64,000 nt of DNA from Zerene cesonia (GCF_012273895.1 NC_052118.1:1178001-1242000); one strand, 5' to 3'. Positions 1 to 12,911 are shown, counted from the stretch's first letter. Numbers and translations: made by a program. The notes: a model not told the origin generated them from the letters alone.

Positions 1-3000
1 CATAGTCTGGAAGCTATAATTGAATATCATTTCTATCTTACGACCTATTAATTTTCGGCTTGTGATTCAGAGTTCGCCCATAATTATAATCTCCTGAATA
101 TTCAGTAACCCATGGAATAAGCAAAATATTCTATGGGCTCTTCATAATTAACTTGGGAAAGGATCCATGGCTTGATTTTGATGAGTTTTCTAAAACTATG
201 AGAATATACATAAGCGATGAGTTAATGCATGTATTAAAGCCCTTCAGTGTTTTTCAAACCACTGTGTATTCGAAACGCTATTAAAGAAAGGCAAATGTTT
301 CAGTATGCCTCTAACAATTTAATAGCACATGCCTTCGCATACATAATATTTTGGCTATATAGCGTAATTAATTAAAATAATAAAGAAAAATAATTTTAAG
401 ACGACATGCATAATATAAGAGGTGCACAGGAAAAACTATCAATTGTACGTGAATCTGTATCATATTCTTTTCTAAAACCGTTAGTCTCCTGCAAATGTAT
501 ATTTCCACAAGTACTAAAATTGAACGAACATTTCGCAATCTCGATACCCGAGCTTAACATTTAACATTACGATAGAACGCATTTCATTGTATGTACCACT
601 ATTTAAAACTAGAAAGCGTCTGTTTTACGAGTCGCATAATGAAGATATCCTGAAAGCGGCACACTTAACTATTTACTCGTTTCATTACGAGACAAAGTGC
701 TATCGCTGGTAATAAAACGAGCTTATTCGCAATCAAATAGCAACTGAACGAAAGGAAGATTAAAACTTGTCTCTTGTTCGACTGTTCCTCCTTTGTGAGG
801 CTATTTATTTCAGCTTTCTTTGGGCCAATTAGAAACATAGTGTTTCTAGTAGCCGAAGATGTATCGTATGTTTTGTGAGCTGTAGTAAGTTAAACTTTTG
901 TTGTATGTGCTAGTTTTATTTATGATATTGACAAAAAAATGAACAATAGCTCAAAAAAGGTTACATCTAGTTATATAATATAATCTCAATTTATTCTCAT
1001 GTAACCTGGAAACATTTTTACTTTAAAAAAATAATAAACTGACTTTTTCCTCCGTTGAAATGGCGGTCACTATAATATATTTTATGCTTTTAAATAATGA
1101 TACTTCAGCGCACAAGGAGACTTATTTTTTCTGCAACAATTTATTCGTAGAATGCAAGCGTTATCGCTTTGCGACACTAAAGCATTGTTATTTAACATAA
1201 CGAGGGCAATTTAAAATAATTTCCCGCGCTAATGTCTTCATAACTTCATTTATTTTACGACACGCTAGCTTTTTTGGTTAATTTACAAGTACAAAGCTGA
1301 GTATAAATATAAAAATAATAACAATCTTAGTGCGAGGTAATAAGGTTTAAAGTCAAAATTTTTGTCGACCGTCCCATAAATTTCGTGTTCCACAGTGCAG
1401 TGATTATAAAACTAATGAAACATCTGCACTAATAAATCAGAGAATATTCTGTCCGTATGTGTTGCAAATCTTTATTAGTTGAAAGTTTCATTCATTAGTC
1501 CCTTGGTTATCGTTCACTTTATGAATTGTTCCCGTTAAATCTGTCTGTACAGAGTAATTTCATATCCGGATATTATTGTGAAAAATATTAATACTTATTA
1601 CATAATTCAGAAGTTAGACTATTATTTGGACAAGTTGTGGATAAAATGCGAATCGCGTATAAATATAGCAATACGTCCAGGTACTTTAAGTTTAATTTTA
1701 TCTATAAAATCCTAATATTAGCCTTCCTTCTTGCCTTGTCATATATTTAATAAAGGTATAAGAGTGAGCGAATTTTTCGAATCGGTATCGGTATATAATT
1801 TGAAACGTCTATACAATAACACAAATGTTTTCTTTTTATAAGTTTAGATATTGATATACAAAAAACAGAGTAAAATTTTTGGTTAGTTCACTCTTTCGTG
1901 TAGGGCCGAAACAAGCAATAGTTATATAATATAAAAAACAAGACAACAACAGACATCCCAGACACTAGAAGACAGAACTTTTCTTCCCATTTTTCACTTA
2001 CAGCTGCGGCAACCATTCATCGTTTAATCAACATTTAAAACGTCTGATAGCAAGGAGTTTTGCGTTTAAACAGAAATTATATCGTATCTATCGTGACAGT
2101 CATATTTATTATTAACCTCTTTTCAACTCGCCTAAGTTTTCTCTTCAGAAAAAGTAGACCCGACCCTTACGTCATCATTGTTACAAATTTAATCAAAATT
2201 AGTTCGATGGAGACATTGCGTAAAAGACAGACAGAGTCTTCGTAATAAAATATTCTATGTCTATATATTTCTTTTACAAAACAGCTCTATATTCTAATTT
2301 TGTAAATGTCTCTGTAGCCTTATTATCTGTGGTGCATATAACTTTGCAACAAATTAATGAATGGCCCGCTTGGTTGCAATTAAAGGCGTGGCTGTATCTC
2401 GTAATTAGATAATTAAATTGCTTATTTCATTATGTAAAAATTTTACATGCAACTGATTTAAATCGTTTTTATTAATACCCGTCTTAGATATTCATAATTT
2501 CTAAGTAATTTATACACTTGATATATCTATTTAATTTTTAGACTTATATAACTGATTTAGAAAATCTACATATTTATTTTTACTTCATGTGAGGTAATTC
2601 CACCCTTTATCGCTTACCACATTTTGGGAAATTCGGGTGTTAATATCGTCGAAGACAGAAAAAAGAATAACAAATCTCTTAATATAGAATAAGCCCGTTT
2701 TGAACGAATCAGTGATTTTAATATTTAATACTGAATAACAAAGATAAGGGACTGGAATGTCTAATTCGCCGCGCGTGTGGAAACTTCAACTAACAATGAA
2801 AAGCGGCTTTTTAGTTTCCATTTGTTTAATATTCACACAATATACTTCTATCTAAACAACCCAAAGGACGAAATTAAGGACGACCTTTTAACATAAAGGA
2901 ACAACTTAAACATACAAAACTTTCTCGGCAAATATTTGTCGGGAGAAATTCACAATAGAAACAATTACTACAGAAATACATACAAATCAGAGACAGCGTT

Positions 3001-3364
3001 ATGTTTGCCGAACAAACAAACATACAGACCGCTAGCCGCAAATTTGGGCAGGAGCCGAATTGTTTACTCTCAAAACTGCCAACTCTATCCCACATACAAC
3101 GTAGTGCTTATGCCATACGGCATAAAGTTTAATATCGTTCAATTAAAATGAAATCGGACAAAGATACCAGAAGATTCGAATTTACATTCCTACAACCGCT
3201 CGTGGATATTCTTTTTGAGAAAACAATAGCTGAAAAGTAAGTAAAACGTTGTGGTTAGCTTACTGTACTTAAATGCAGTGATATGAGGTAGAAAGCAAAC
3301 TATAAAATGAGCTAAAAAATAAGTTTTTTTGACGGCCAAATGTTACTATATGATTTTATGGAGT
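1..3364. other. AT-rich non-coding sequence
   Basis: No coding exon, RNA gene or repeat could be recognised. Open frames are all short (about 75 codons or fewer), start in AT-rich sequence, and show no domain or splice context. This is either intergenic DNA or intron of a gene beyond the left edge. Confidence 0.6.
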
Positions 3365-3553
3365 CAGAGGCCCGTATTATCTTTCTTTGCCGTTCCCAGT
3401 CCTTTCCTTTATTCCCCTCATCAATCTTTCCTTTATCCAAACATTTGAAAGTCGGTAATTCATTTGCAGAGACGTAAGGCTAACAAATGTTCATGAACGG
3501 TGGAAGCTCTTACCATCAGGTGACCCACCAGCTCTTGTGCCGAGGAAAAAAAT
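3365..3553 (+). repeat. LINE/SINE 3'-tail repeat, degraded copy
   Basis: This is a diverged plus-strand copy of the family seen best at 53848-54048 and 35694-36017. It shows the CCCAGTCC / CATCAATC / CCTTTATCC pyrimidine stretch, then an AATGTTCATGAACGGTGG block, then ACCATCAGGTGACCCACCAGCTC and an A-rich end. The shared order of blocks supports homology. The class (SINE with LINE-derived tail, or 5'-truncated LINE) is inferred. Confidence 0.6.
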
Positions 3554-5719
3554 ATATATTATTTTTATTGTGTAAAGTAAAATTATATTCAGAAATAGGG
3601 CCTTATCTTTTTAACAATGACGTGACGTAAGGCACGACTTTATACTTTTTAACTGAATAATTACATAACTTAGCATAACTATCTGAAATGTACTATATAC
3701 TATCGCAAAGCGTGGAATAAAGAAGAATGACGAAGTTGTCATAAATTATAATTTCGATTAAAATTTGATTACCAGGAGTCCTCGTAACTCGTGATAACAC
3801 GAAATCCCTTCGTGACGGATTCAATTCGGCTGATAAAATGCATAAAACCCATGATAGGGAGCATTGGGAGGCAGATCATAGCAATACATGGCAACTGTAA
3901 AACTAAGTATGCAGAGGGTTGCCATTATAGTGATCGTAAAATGCAAACTCGGGACTTGGCGTACGGATTGCGGGCTCTGGAGAAATAAAATGTAGTGAAA
4001 TTTAGGCAAATGTGGTTCACGGATATTTAAATTAAAGACTTTCTGCCTACTGGGATAAGTGTTTGGGTATACGATATCAGGAATACGGGCGTGCTATTCA
4101 GGGTATGTTATGTGAGTCGTGAACTTAGCTGGGCTTAGCAGGGTTACTGTATAGCTGAAATATGCTTTTATTCATACATCGTAGCGTTCTTTGTATAATT
4201 TAAGATATAATTAATATTTTTGGTACTTACATCTATTTATTTATTATTTGTTAATATATTATTAGAATTATTAAAAAGTTCTATTCAAAAAGGCATTTCA
4301 TAAAGGTTACAAATTGAAGATAGTTTTATGAAAAGAATTACGGTTATTCTAATTATAATCTATTCCTTTGTTCACATAATAACAAAAACTATTCAAACTA
4401 AATGACAAAATCAAAAATCTTAGAAATAAATTTCCAGTTCGAGCCGGTCACCTGTTTACCTGTAATAAGAAACATTGATTTTACATAGTACAGCGAAGGA
4501 CGTACTATAAAAACATTTTAGTATCGCGCCGCATGTTACTGTATTTCTATATTCCACATTTAGCGTTGCTTTATACGCTGGGACTACACAACTCCTAAAT
4601 CAAGGGCAACATTTTACGATGCCTAAGCAAATATTTCAAGATCCTTAAGGTTTATGGGGACATGTTAATCGCGAAGTCGTGACTTCTGCTCATTTAAGAT
4701 TATGCTTTGATGGTACCACGGAGTAGGTAGAATTTTTTTGGTTATGCGGTTATAAAAGGTATTTTGTGTTATATTTAGTTAAGTTATTTGTCGTGTATCA
4801 ATTGGTAATGAAAACAATTGCATAGCTGTTGCTGTTACATAATAGGTATGCCAATTTCAGGCATAGATAATTACATAGATCAGTGACGTCGTTAACCGGA
4901 AAACCACAGGCTAAATCCTATCAAATGTATCTGTATTTACTAGCTGGAATAATCCAATCGTTTTCTTATCCAGGCCGATCTAATCTGTGGGATTTGGCTG
5001 GTTAATTATACGGCCGATGTCAAGATGTTGAGGATAAGGTATTTGAATTGTTTCCGAATAGGTTTTAAGAGTAAGTACGAGCAAAGAGGGATTGTATGGC
5101 GCTGTAGTATACGAGGGTTAGATAGTTTTAGCTTATTACTTTGAAGACTGATTTTATAGTAGTTCTAAATCGAATATCTGAGGTTACGAAATCATCTACG
5201 GCCTTCGTAGCAGGCTCGTAGAGCGAGCAAACGAGATTTCGTAGCGTAAATGAAATTTGATGTGTAGTAACGTAATTGTTTTGAATATGTAATTAATAAG
5301 GATAAGGGATTTTAGTTATTATCTCCCTTAAAAACACCTACCTTTTAGATTTTTTTATAGTATTGAAATAGGTATGGTTTCAGTAATTTATACAATTAAA
5401 CAATTAATTTGTTATACTACGCATGAGTGAGGGGTTACATATACTTGGAACTTCTCTGATATACATAATTGTGTAACATTAGTGTTCTTATCTGTATAAA
5501 TTATTGAGCGTAGATATAAAATCGATAGGAAATGAATATAAATGCATCAATTATATTCTTCTATCGACAACAAATTTTCAATGCTTGGTCTTGAATGATA
5601 AAGAATAAAGAAAATACATTTATTTTCCTGGAATACCACACGGAAAATAATCTTCCAGTGCAAGAAAACCAAATAAAAGAATATTATCTAGAATGTATGT
5701 CATTAAAATGATATTTATA
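3554..5719. other. AT-rich non-coding sequence
   Basis: Nothing recognisable was found between the two neighbouring repeats. A stretch at about 3790-4000 is less AT-rich and open on both strands, but has no domain, codon or splice support. Confidence 0.55.
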
Positions 5720-5915
5720 CTAGCTGTGCCCCGCGGTTTCACCCGCGTAAGTCCGTATCCCGTAAGAATATCGGGATAAAAGTTTGCCTATATGTTATTT
5801 CAGTTGTCCAGCTCTCTCCGTACCTAATTTCATTGCAATCAGTTCAGCAGTTTTTGCGTGAAAGACTAACAAACACACACACACATCCTTACAAACTTTC
5901 GCATTTATAATATTT
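5720..5915 (-). mobile_element. Lep1-type non-autonomous Helitron
   Basis: Read on the minus strand, it begins with the ATTATAAATGCGAAAGTTTG head, has a GT run, contains the internal block with GATATTC, and ends with a CGCGGGTGAAACCGCGG hairpin followed by CTAG. The 3' CTAG lies at 5720-5723. It is the same family as the copies at 13870, 14070, 21562, 23485, 30646, 35271, 40626 and 48730. It has no coding capacity and would have depended on a RepHel protein encoded elsewhere. Confidence 0.8.
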
Positions 5916-5919
5916 TTAT

Positions 5920-5975
5920 CTTGATATTCCTACGTGATACGGACTTACGCGGGTGAAAACTCAGGGTGCAGTAAT
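5920..5975 (+). repeat. Inverted 3'-end fragment of the same Helitron
   Basis: Immediately after the minus-strand Helitron lies a plus-strand piece of the same family: the GATATTCCTACG block, the GGACTTACGCGGGTGAAA block and a decayed GGTGCAG end. The result is a head-to-head composite. The terminal CTAG is lost. Confidence 0.65.
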
Positions 5976-7064
5976 TTTTAATATCTTCGACCTACAGACA
6001 CAGTTTTTTACAGTTTTATTATAGATAAGTATCTATTAAATAAACAGTACAAATATCGCGCAAACCAAGTCGTTAATTCAATGGATGAGACATAATTCGT
6101 CCGGCCCTACCTTCCTCTACCATCTCAATACTATTGCGTACGTGATTGGATTCGCAGACAAATTGACTAAAGGTATTTTGCCCCTACAACGTCTGTATTA
6201 TGAGAACAATAATATTACGATAAGATATTGAAATTATTGGGTTTTCTTATATATAGTAGGGCTATTTGGAAATACGTAGATTATTGTAGGGGTTTAGACT
6301 GGGGTTTAATTAAATATGGAAGGAAAACCAAAATATGCTGTTTATAAATTGCTCATTTGTCAGCTGTGAAATACATATTCGTTGTTTTTTTTTATTTCCT
6401 GGCAGGTCAGGTTAATTTTTTCAATACATATAAGCTTTATATAGCTATGATCGCTTCCCTAACAAATATATCAAACTATCGCTAATTTATGGTTAACTTC
6501 GATCCCCTAATATGTTTGCACCAATGATATTATATATACAACTTCATTAGATATAATGTAATTAATTTGTACGCGATTCTATGTGCAAGGCAAAGTCAAC
6601 CTGTTCTCATAATTTTTATAATATTATTAAGTATTTATCCTAACTTTTATGTATAAAACCTAAGTATAAAATACACAAACCACAATTCTGTCTCATATAA
6701 TATATAGAGCGAAATTGCCTGTATGTCAAACAAAACGTTCGAGCCGAGAGTTTTAATAATAAAACAAGTCAAGGGCAATTCGTAGCGATCAAAAGGGGTT
6801 CTGTAGGTATATTTATATGTGTATCGAAAAAGACTGTACGTAATTATAAATTGAGTACGTTGCGATGTTCATGGTAAATTCCGTTATAATAATAACTAAT
6901 GTTTAATATACGTCCGTACAATAATTGCGAAACCCGTGCTCCTAAGGTAGCAAATAATGTTTTTAGGACCCTTTCAGATTCCAACATTGTCCCAGATTTA
7001 ATAATAGACGCATGCAGACGTGAATTTATCGAGTACGTTGATAAAATTAAAAGGTTTATTTCAT
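5976..7064. other. AT-rich non-coding sequence
   Basis: No gene or convincing repeat was seen. Several short AT-rich frames are present without any coding signature. Confidence 0.5.
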
Positions 7065-7210
7065 TTTTAATTACTTGGCTCTTTATTTATTTATTTATTT
7101 ATTTATTTATTAACTCTTTATTGCTCTTGAAACATCATAAAAACCTTAATATATATACATTACAAACAAATGGCGGTCTTATCGCTATATAGCGATTTCT
7201 TCCAGACAAC
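7065..7210 (+). repeat. Dispersed repeat with CTTCCAG-CAAC end and TTTA microsatellite
   Basis: It contains an uninterrupted TTTA microsatellite at about 7082-7112. Beyond this lies a tail with a perfect 16-bp palindrome (ATCGCTATATAGCGAT, 7181-7196) followed by TTCTTCCAGACAAC. Related tails occur at 42160-42256 and, on the opposite strand, at 24355-24400 and 55098-55165. The stem sequence varies but its pairing is kept at 42227-42242, which supports a common structured 3' end. Confidence 0.55.
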
Positions 7211-7239
7211 CAGACATACAGAGAGAAATATTATAATAT

Positions 7240-7402
7240 TTATTCGATATCTCTGTGGGTTTTCAACCGATTGACCTGATTCTTATTGTGTTTGATAGTA
7301 AATTGTTGACATGGACAGATCCCATCTTAGAATCTTAAGTAGTACCTATCTTCCTCCCCAGGAACCTTTAACCTTTAAAACTTTTTTTGTAGAAATAATA
7401 TG
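7240..7402 (+). repeat. Unclassified dispersed repeat (AACCGATTGAC family)
   Basis: The motif run CTCTGTGGGTTTTCAACC, ATTGACCTGATTCTT, TGTTTGATAG, AAATTGTTG and, further on, TTTTTTTGTAGAAAT recurs in the same order near 29.5, 44.8, 51.4, 57.4 and 59.5 kb. No terminal repeats or target-site duplications could be fixed, so the element class is left open. Confidence 0.6.
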
Positions 7403-8394
7403 TTTTAAAAAAACTACAACATCTATAATTTTTTCTTTCAATAAAAAAATAATGGACAGTTGGGTTTTCGCTTTTATTAAACAACTCGTACCTGTTATGA
7501 CCGGATCTCTAAAACTGCTGCACAAAAGTCCACGTATGACAAGGATAGCCCGGATCGGCTCGGCTATTAGAAATATTGGAGTAATATCGGTAAACGGACA
7601 AAGCCGTCCTGCATTGCTATCGAGATCGATAGTCAATAATCGATACAATGCTTTTAGTATACTGTTTTATTCATTATAATTGTGAAAAATTCGTAAAAGA
7701 GTCTTTAATTTCTAAATGTACAATCACTACATAGAAAAGATATATCTTCTATTCTAATATTTCCTCTTACTATACTTTATGAAATGCTATATTTTACGGA
7801 TTTTAAAACGGTTAATAATTGGTTGCTATTGGCATCGATTTTAAGTTTATTTTAAACGTATTTTAGCTCACGGCGCCACATGGGTAGAAGTAACAGTTAT
7901 TATCCGCATCAAATTGAACTAAACAAACAATTAACATCCTTTCGCGATTCTTGAGTGATGTAAATAACACTTTACCGCAATATATTAATATGTAGAAATT
8001 CCCCACACTTCACGTCAAGCGTCCGCATCAGATCTATAAAACTCAACCGAAAATTAGTTCGCTAACCAAATTACCAATCAATTTACGTTAACATAGTAGC
8101 AGTCTATGCACTTAAAGACTCCCTCAGCGAGGGTGTCATATTATATAGGATTCAATATCACCAGCCCGTCCCATTGGTGGGAACTGTGATACCTACTCGA
8201 TGGCAATTAACTTCTCTTCCGACGCCCTAGGCTACTGGCAAATGGCTTTTTAGATACCCCTGCGACACGTCTGGCAACTGCAATATATATTGATAAACAT
8301 ATTTAATGTTAGGTTGAAATTTTCTTGACTTTTGACTTGTAGCAGTTAATTGTGGTTTTTAAAATGAGAGAGATTCTATGTTTCAAGGATTACC

Positions 8395-8535
8395 ATTGGT
8401 ACGTTTGACCGTCTTCAAATAAAGGAGGAGGTACATAACCCGATTTTTTTGGCGTTGATACCTCAGAGCTTTCGACTGGGTGAACCGATGTTGATGATTC
8501 TGTTCTTATTTTAATGAACGACATTATGTACTGTC
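8395..8535 (+). repeat. Unclassified dispersed repeat (ACTGGGTGAACCGAT family)
   Basis: The run TTTTTTTGGC, CCTCAGAGCTT, CGACTGGGTGAACCGAT and GATGATTCTGTTC resembles 40863-41010. Part of that copy is in turn found inverted at 24060-24190. This looks like a fragment of an old, diverged element. Confidence 0.45.
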
Positions 8536-10547
8536 ATTTAGATTGCAGACCGTTTTCTAGCGGGTTTTTACGTTTAATTTTATATTCGTAAAATACTTTT
8601 GAATTCATTGAAAGTGTTATAAAAAAATACAATGTGTTTTGCATTGAAATAAATGTATTAAACAGGAAAAGCATTTAATACAATGATTACAGTCCGTCAC
8701 GTTGATTTAACTCCAATTTAAATATAATCCCCGATACATCTCATCAAAAATAAATATTAATAAATAGCAAACATTTCACAAGTTGAAATTGAAAACGTGC
8801 CTGCTCTGCGTGTTTGTTAGGCGACTCGTAAACACTGGACTCCATGATTGCTTTCCAGTTTATAACTATGCAATCATTTCTAACTATTGTTACTCTTTCA
8901 ATTTTGTTAGCCGTGACCGATTTGATTATTTTCATAATTATGAATTACATTTTGGTTATTAGACCAGCGAAAATGTTTAACTCAAAATTTATGGGATTTT
9001 CTCATTTTCTTTCGATAGATATAATTTATTAACAGATACAATTTTTTTTTTATTAAATTGGATTCACAAAAGTGGAGCTGAGTGAACGCAAGTATTTTGT
9101 TTTGGAAATCTAAAATTAAAACACAATTCCATCGGGAGATAACAATACAAATGATAATTTATATTATAAAAGAAATGTTTTTAACAAAAACCTGAAGCGC
9201 ATGCTAATTGACAGCTTTCAAATTATGAAAGGATCATATAATCAGTTCACCTATTAAAAAAGTTATGAAGCAACAAACACCTTAAAAATACTCCTAAACA
9301 CAAAAATAAAACTAAAAGTGCACCTATAATAAACGGTGAATCAATATTTCTGGCCAAGCGTCACGTCCAAGTGACAACCCGTTCTGTAAACCAAAAGTTC
9401 CAAGTATTAAGACGGCGAATACCACTGGAATCGTCCAAAATGGCGACCATTAGACGACGACGTGTAGCAGTTATTCTGTACGTATTGTTTGTTCCATTCG
9501 AGACACCTTCGGAATTGTAATTAGATGAACGCCCCGATTCCGTCTCAAACAGAAGCAGTATACAGTAAGATTGCATTGATTTCGACGCTATTGAATCGAG
9601 CCACTTTGTATGGACGAAAACACAACTGTGGACTTTTGTCTCGGCAACATTTGCAAATGAATGCTTCTTGTATCAAAGGTTATTTGTGTTAATAATTTCG
9701 TGTTAACGAAACTTTGTCTCGCCCTTGTTAAGGAGTTGTTCATGTTTATAGTACGGGTAGTGTACAGGTTGCATTTCTATGAAATATACGTATGTTTTTA
9801 GGAACGTTTTAACTTAGAATGACACATGATGTTATTTATGATATTTTCAACAAGATTTAAGACGTTTTGCGATTTTAATCATAATTATATACGCAGGAAA
9901 TCAGCAAAAGCAGTGTTTTGCTTTATACATTCAATGTTATGTTCATTCAAATTCGTTTCGACTACAATATAATGTTTGTGTTACAAAAATAAGGAATAAT
10001 AGAGAACACCTTTTAATGCCTGTACGTATTCAATAACCACTTTAATACTTACTTGCATTCTCGTAGAAAAATATTTATTTATGCAAAATATTAAGTCTTA
10101 AATACCATTTAGCTGAAATTAAAAAGTAAATACAAAGTTATTTCGGAAAATCGGCTTAATAATATGGTTCATGACAATTCAAGTAGGTACACCGTGAAAT
10201 TACACAACACAACAGAAGTAGCCCGTAATGAGTTTCCCCGGCGATTTACGGATAAAACCTTTTTAACCGAAACTATAATATAAGGCTGTAAATTCGTTTC
10301 GGTTAACCGCTGCGTGTAAGGGAGCCAAAATGGCCGCTGTCACGTGAATCCTTTTTAAAGATGGTTTAAGTTTCGAATGTTCGGCGGTTGGTTCGGCTCC
10401 GTGTATTTCTGTTAGCCAAGTATGTGAATGTGTGCGGTATTCTATTTTAAAAAAAGTAGTTTAAAGATATATAATATGAATATAAAATCTAGTTTTTATC
10501 GTATAATTTTATCTTATAATGCTACCTATAGTTTGTGTGTGGGCGGC
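8536..10547. other. Non-coding sequence with a less AT-rich island
   Basis: Nothing recognised as coding was found. The stretch at about 9355-9600 is clearly richer in GC than its surroundings and appears single-copy within the window. It has no domain signature in any frame and could be a conserved non-coding element or an untranslated exon. The stretch at about 10230-10420 is similar. Confidence 0.45.
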
Positions 10548-10735
10548 GAGCACGCTTCGGCACGAATAGGGCCAGTTCGCACCGGGGCAGTACCACACCC
10601 TCACAGAACCGGCGTGAAATAGTAGCATGCTGCTGTATTTCATACAGTGACTGGGGGACTCGTAGGCCCATATCCTTTTCCTTACCCTTAGCAGTCATTT
10701 ATTTCTCTCGTCAATCCTTTCTTAATCCCCATGTC
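10548..10735 (+). repeat. LINE/SINE-tail repeat, 3'-truncated copy
   Basis: This carries the 5' half of the family: GAGCACGCTTCGGCACGAAT, GGCCAGTTCGCACCGGGGCA, CACAGAACCGGCGTGAAAT, then the pyrimidine-rich block. It matches the reverse complement of 20109-19861 and 36017-35694, and the plus strand of 45343-45603. The conserved 3' tail with GTTGCCCGCTAT is missing here. Confidence 0.65.
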
Positions 10736-11287
10736 CTATAAATTATAAATCAATATAATTTTTCTGAGATCTCAGCGAGATTTGCACATTACACTAATTA
10801 GTTCATGAATCCAAAGTATTTTTTAATACTAAGCATTGATTATAAAAGGCCAAAAATAGAATCAGTACGTCTCAATAAGGTTGCCGGTTGAGTATTCAAA
10901 GGCTGCTTGTAAGAATCGAAAATGATAACCCGGCATATCGGCCACGTAGCGAGGCCCTTTGATCCTTCATACATTGAAGCTAATATTGAATACGTGAAAG
11001 TAATACCTCAGTGAATTTGTAGACGCTTGCGAATTTCATGGGTATGAATTTTAATGTTGGCTATCCCGTATTGGCATGATGTTTCAGATGTATTGGAAAT
11101 TGATCTTACTGATACTATTGAGTTAGTTTCTATTCCATATATTATTCGATCGTTTTTTTATGAATAAAAAATATTTCAGATCATTCAACTTAACGAGTCG
11201 AAATATTGAAATCGAAATCGAATAAATCTATATTGTCAAATTCAAATTCAAATTATTATAAATATTGTCTATATTAAAATGTATTAA
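10736..11287. other. AT-rich non-coding sequence
   Basis: No gene was seen. There are short simple-sequence runs near 11205-11255 (CGAAAT and CAAATT repeats of two to three units). Confidence 0.5.
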
Positions 11288-11455
11288 TCACTATTAATAT
11301 ATAAAAAAGTCGCTTTCTCTGTCTCTATGTCCCGATGTATGATTAAATCTTTCAAACTTTCATTTCATCGTTATTCAAGAGGAAGGATTATGTGTATAAG
11401 AACATATTTAAACTACTCTAAATTTAACCCGTACGGAGCCGCGGGAAAAAGCTAG
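11288..11455 (+). mobile_element. Non-autonomous Helitron, second family
   Basis: It begins TCACTATTAATAT, a decayed version of the TCCTACTAATAT head, and ends ACGGAGCCGCGGGAAAAAGCTAG followed by T. The CTAG end at 11452-11455 and the TC start suit a Helitron. The interior (ATTCAAGAGGAAGGATTATGTG) differs from the Lep1-type copies but matches about 53280-53310. Confidence 0.6.
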
Positions 11456-12637
11456 TGTAATTAAAAAAATATTAAAGGAAAAATTATAAATGTAAAGACG
11501 TTATATAATAATGATTTATGAACTGCTCATTATTAAGAAAATAAATAGAAATTCCACATAAATTAATCTATAAGAATTATGCTATTTTATCGGAATTGAT
11601 CCTTTTCTATTGCAATAGCTTCTAACCACTCTTTATTACTCATCTTATTAAAATATAACTGCATATTTAACAATAATTGCCAGGCAGAACACAACAGGGC
11701 GTTTTATGAATGCGTGACAATAAAAAATTCATTACCCACTTTATCGTGTCGTCTGTTTACACGATATCCTTCCGACTTTTTTGTCGGCTGTTGTAGATAT
11801 TATATTGTTTGATAAAACTGTAGCTAGCTGGCTAAGTCCGTAAAACTAAACTATAAAACCTTATTTTAATAAATATATACTTGCATTTAAAACAAGGATA
11901 CTACGAGAATAGCTGCATACATTTTAATTTAATTTTTTTTTGTTTTTATTTTAATTTTTTTTTAGTTCGCCTAAAAAGTTTAACGAAGTATGAATTTAAG
12001 ATAATTTCATATTGTGTGATCAGTGCTTCAAACATAACATAATAGATACGCAATAATTTGACATCTACAGATTGATACGTAATAGCTTGTATATATTATT
12101 TATTAAAAAATTTGACAAAAAACTAAAAGTTTGCTTTATGCAGAAAACGCCCTAGAAAGAACATTTTAATTTTGAACCAGTAATTCCTGAGATTAGCGCG
12201 TTCGACCCATAACATTAAGTAGATAATCCAGCTTATAATACTAAGTTGAAGGAATATACAATTTCAGATATTGTAGATAAACATCAATTTAATTAAATAA
12301 AATTACCTCAATAGGTCCTTATTAACATGTATATGAGGATGTCTAGAACAAAACACATATCGATTCGACATCGTATGAACGGAGTCCAGCATTCGCTTCC
12401 TCACGTCGTGAGTATATTTCCCTCGCGGAGAGTATTTCAAATGTTGTATTCGTCCATGACAGTTGGTAAAAGGAGTATACATAAGGTACAATCATTTCAA
12501 ATAAATAAATAAATTTCTGAACGTTGATGTTAATATTTAGGGGTGGGGTGGCTACGACAATGGTACACTGTATGGAAAGTGGGTTTGTATTATTTATGTA
12601 TGATGGCAATAATAACTACATCAATATTTAACATGAT
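11456..12637. other. AT-rich non-coding sequence
   Basis: No gene was recognised. A less AT-rich stretch at about 12330-12480 is open in several frames on both strands, but shows no domain or splice pattern. Confidence 0.5.
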
Positions 12638-12649
12638 AATTATTTCATT

Positions 12650-12911
12650 ATAAAAAGCAGTGGTGGCTCAGTGGTGAGAACCTTGGACTTCAAAATCGAA
12701 AAGTCGGGGTTCGAGACAAGGTGAGCGTCCAGGAAATAAATTGATTTTTCAATTTATCTGCGCATGTAGATAATATCCGAGAATCAAAAAGATCGACGAC
12801 ATGTGACATCTGCCAACCCGCACTTGGCCAGCGTGGTGGATTATGGCCTGAACCCTCATGGGAGGCCTGTGTCCCAGCAGTGGGAACATATAAGGGCTGA
12901 TGATGATGATG
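12650..12911 (+). mobile_element. tRNA-derived SINE, internal-deletion variant
   Basis: The head has RNA polymerase III promoter boxes: TGGCTCAGTGGTGA (A box) and GGTTCGAGAC (B box). It is followed by the hairpin AAATTGATTTTTCAATTT, a GACATGTGACATCTGCCAAC core, CCCAGCAGTGGGAACATAT and a TGATGATGATGA tail. Flanks AATTATTTCATT (12638-12649) and AATTAATTCATT (12912-12923) form a target-site duplication with one mismatch. Compared with the copy at 42266 it lacks a block of about 45 bp containing CGGTGAAGGAAAACATCGTG. Confidence 0.88.

Noticed and set aside
7311..7679. A 122-codon plus-strand gene
   Set aside because: Its beginning lies in the AACCGATTGAC repeat, and the rest lacks any recognisable domain. 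It is overlapped by a 100-codon opposite frame, as expected from chance.
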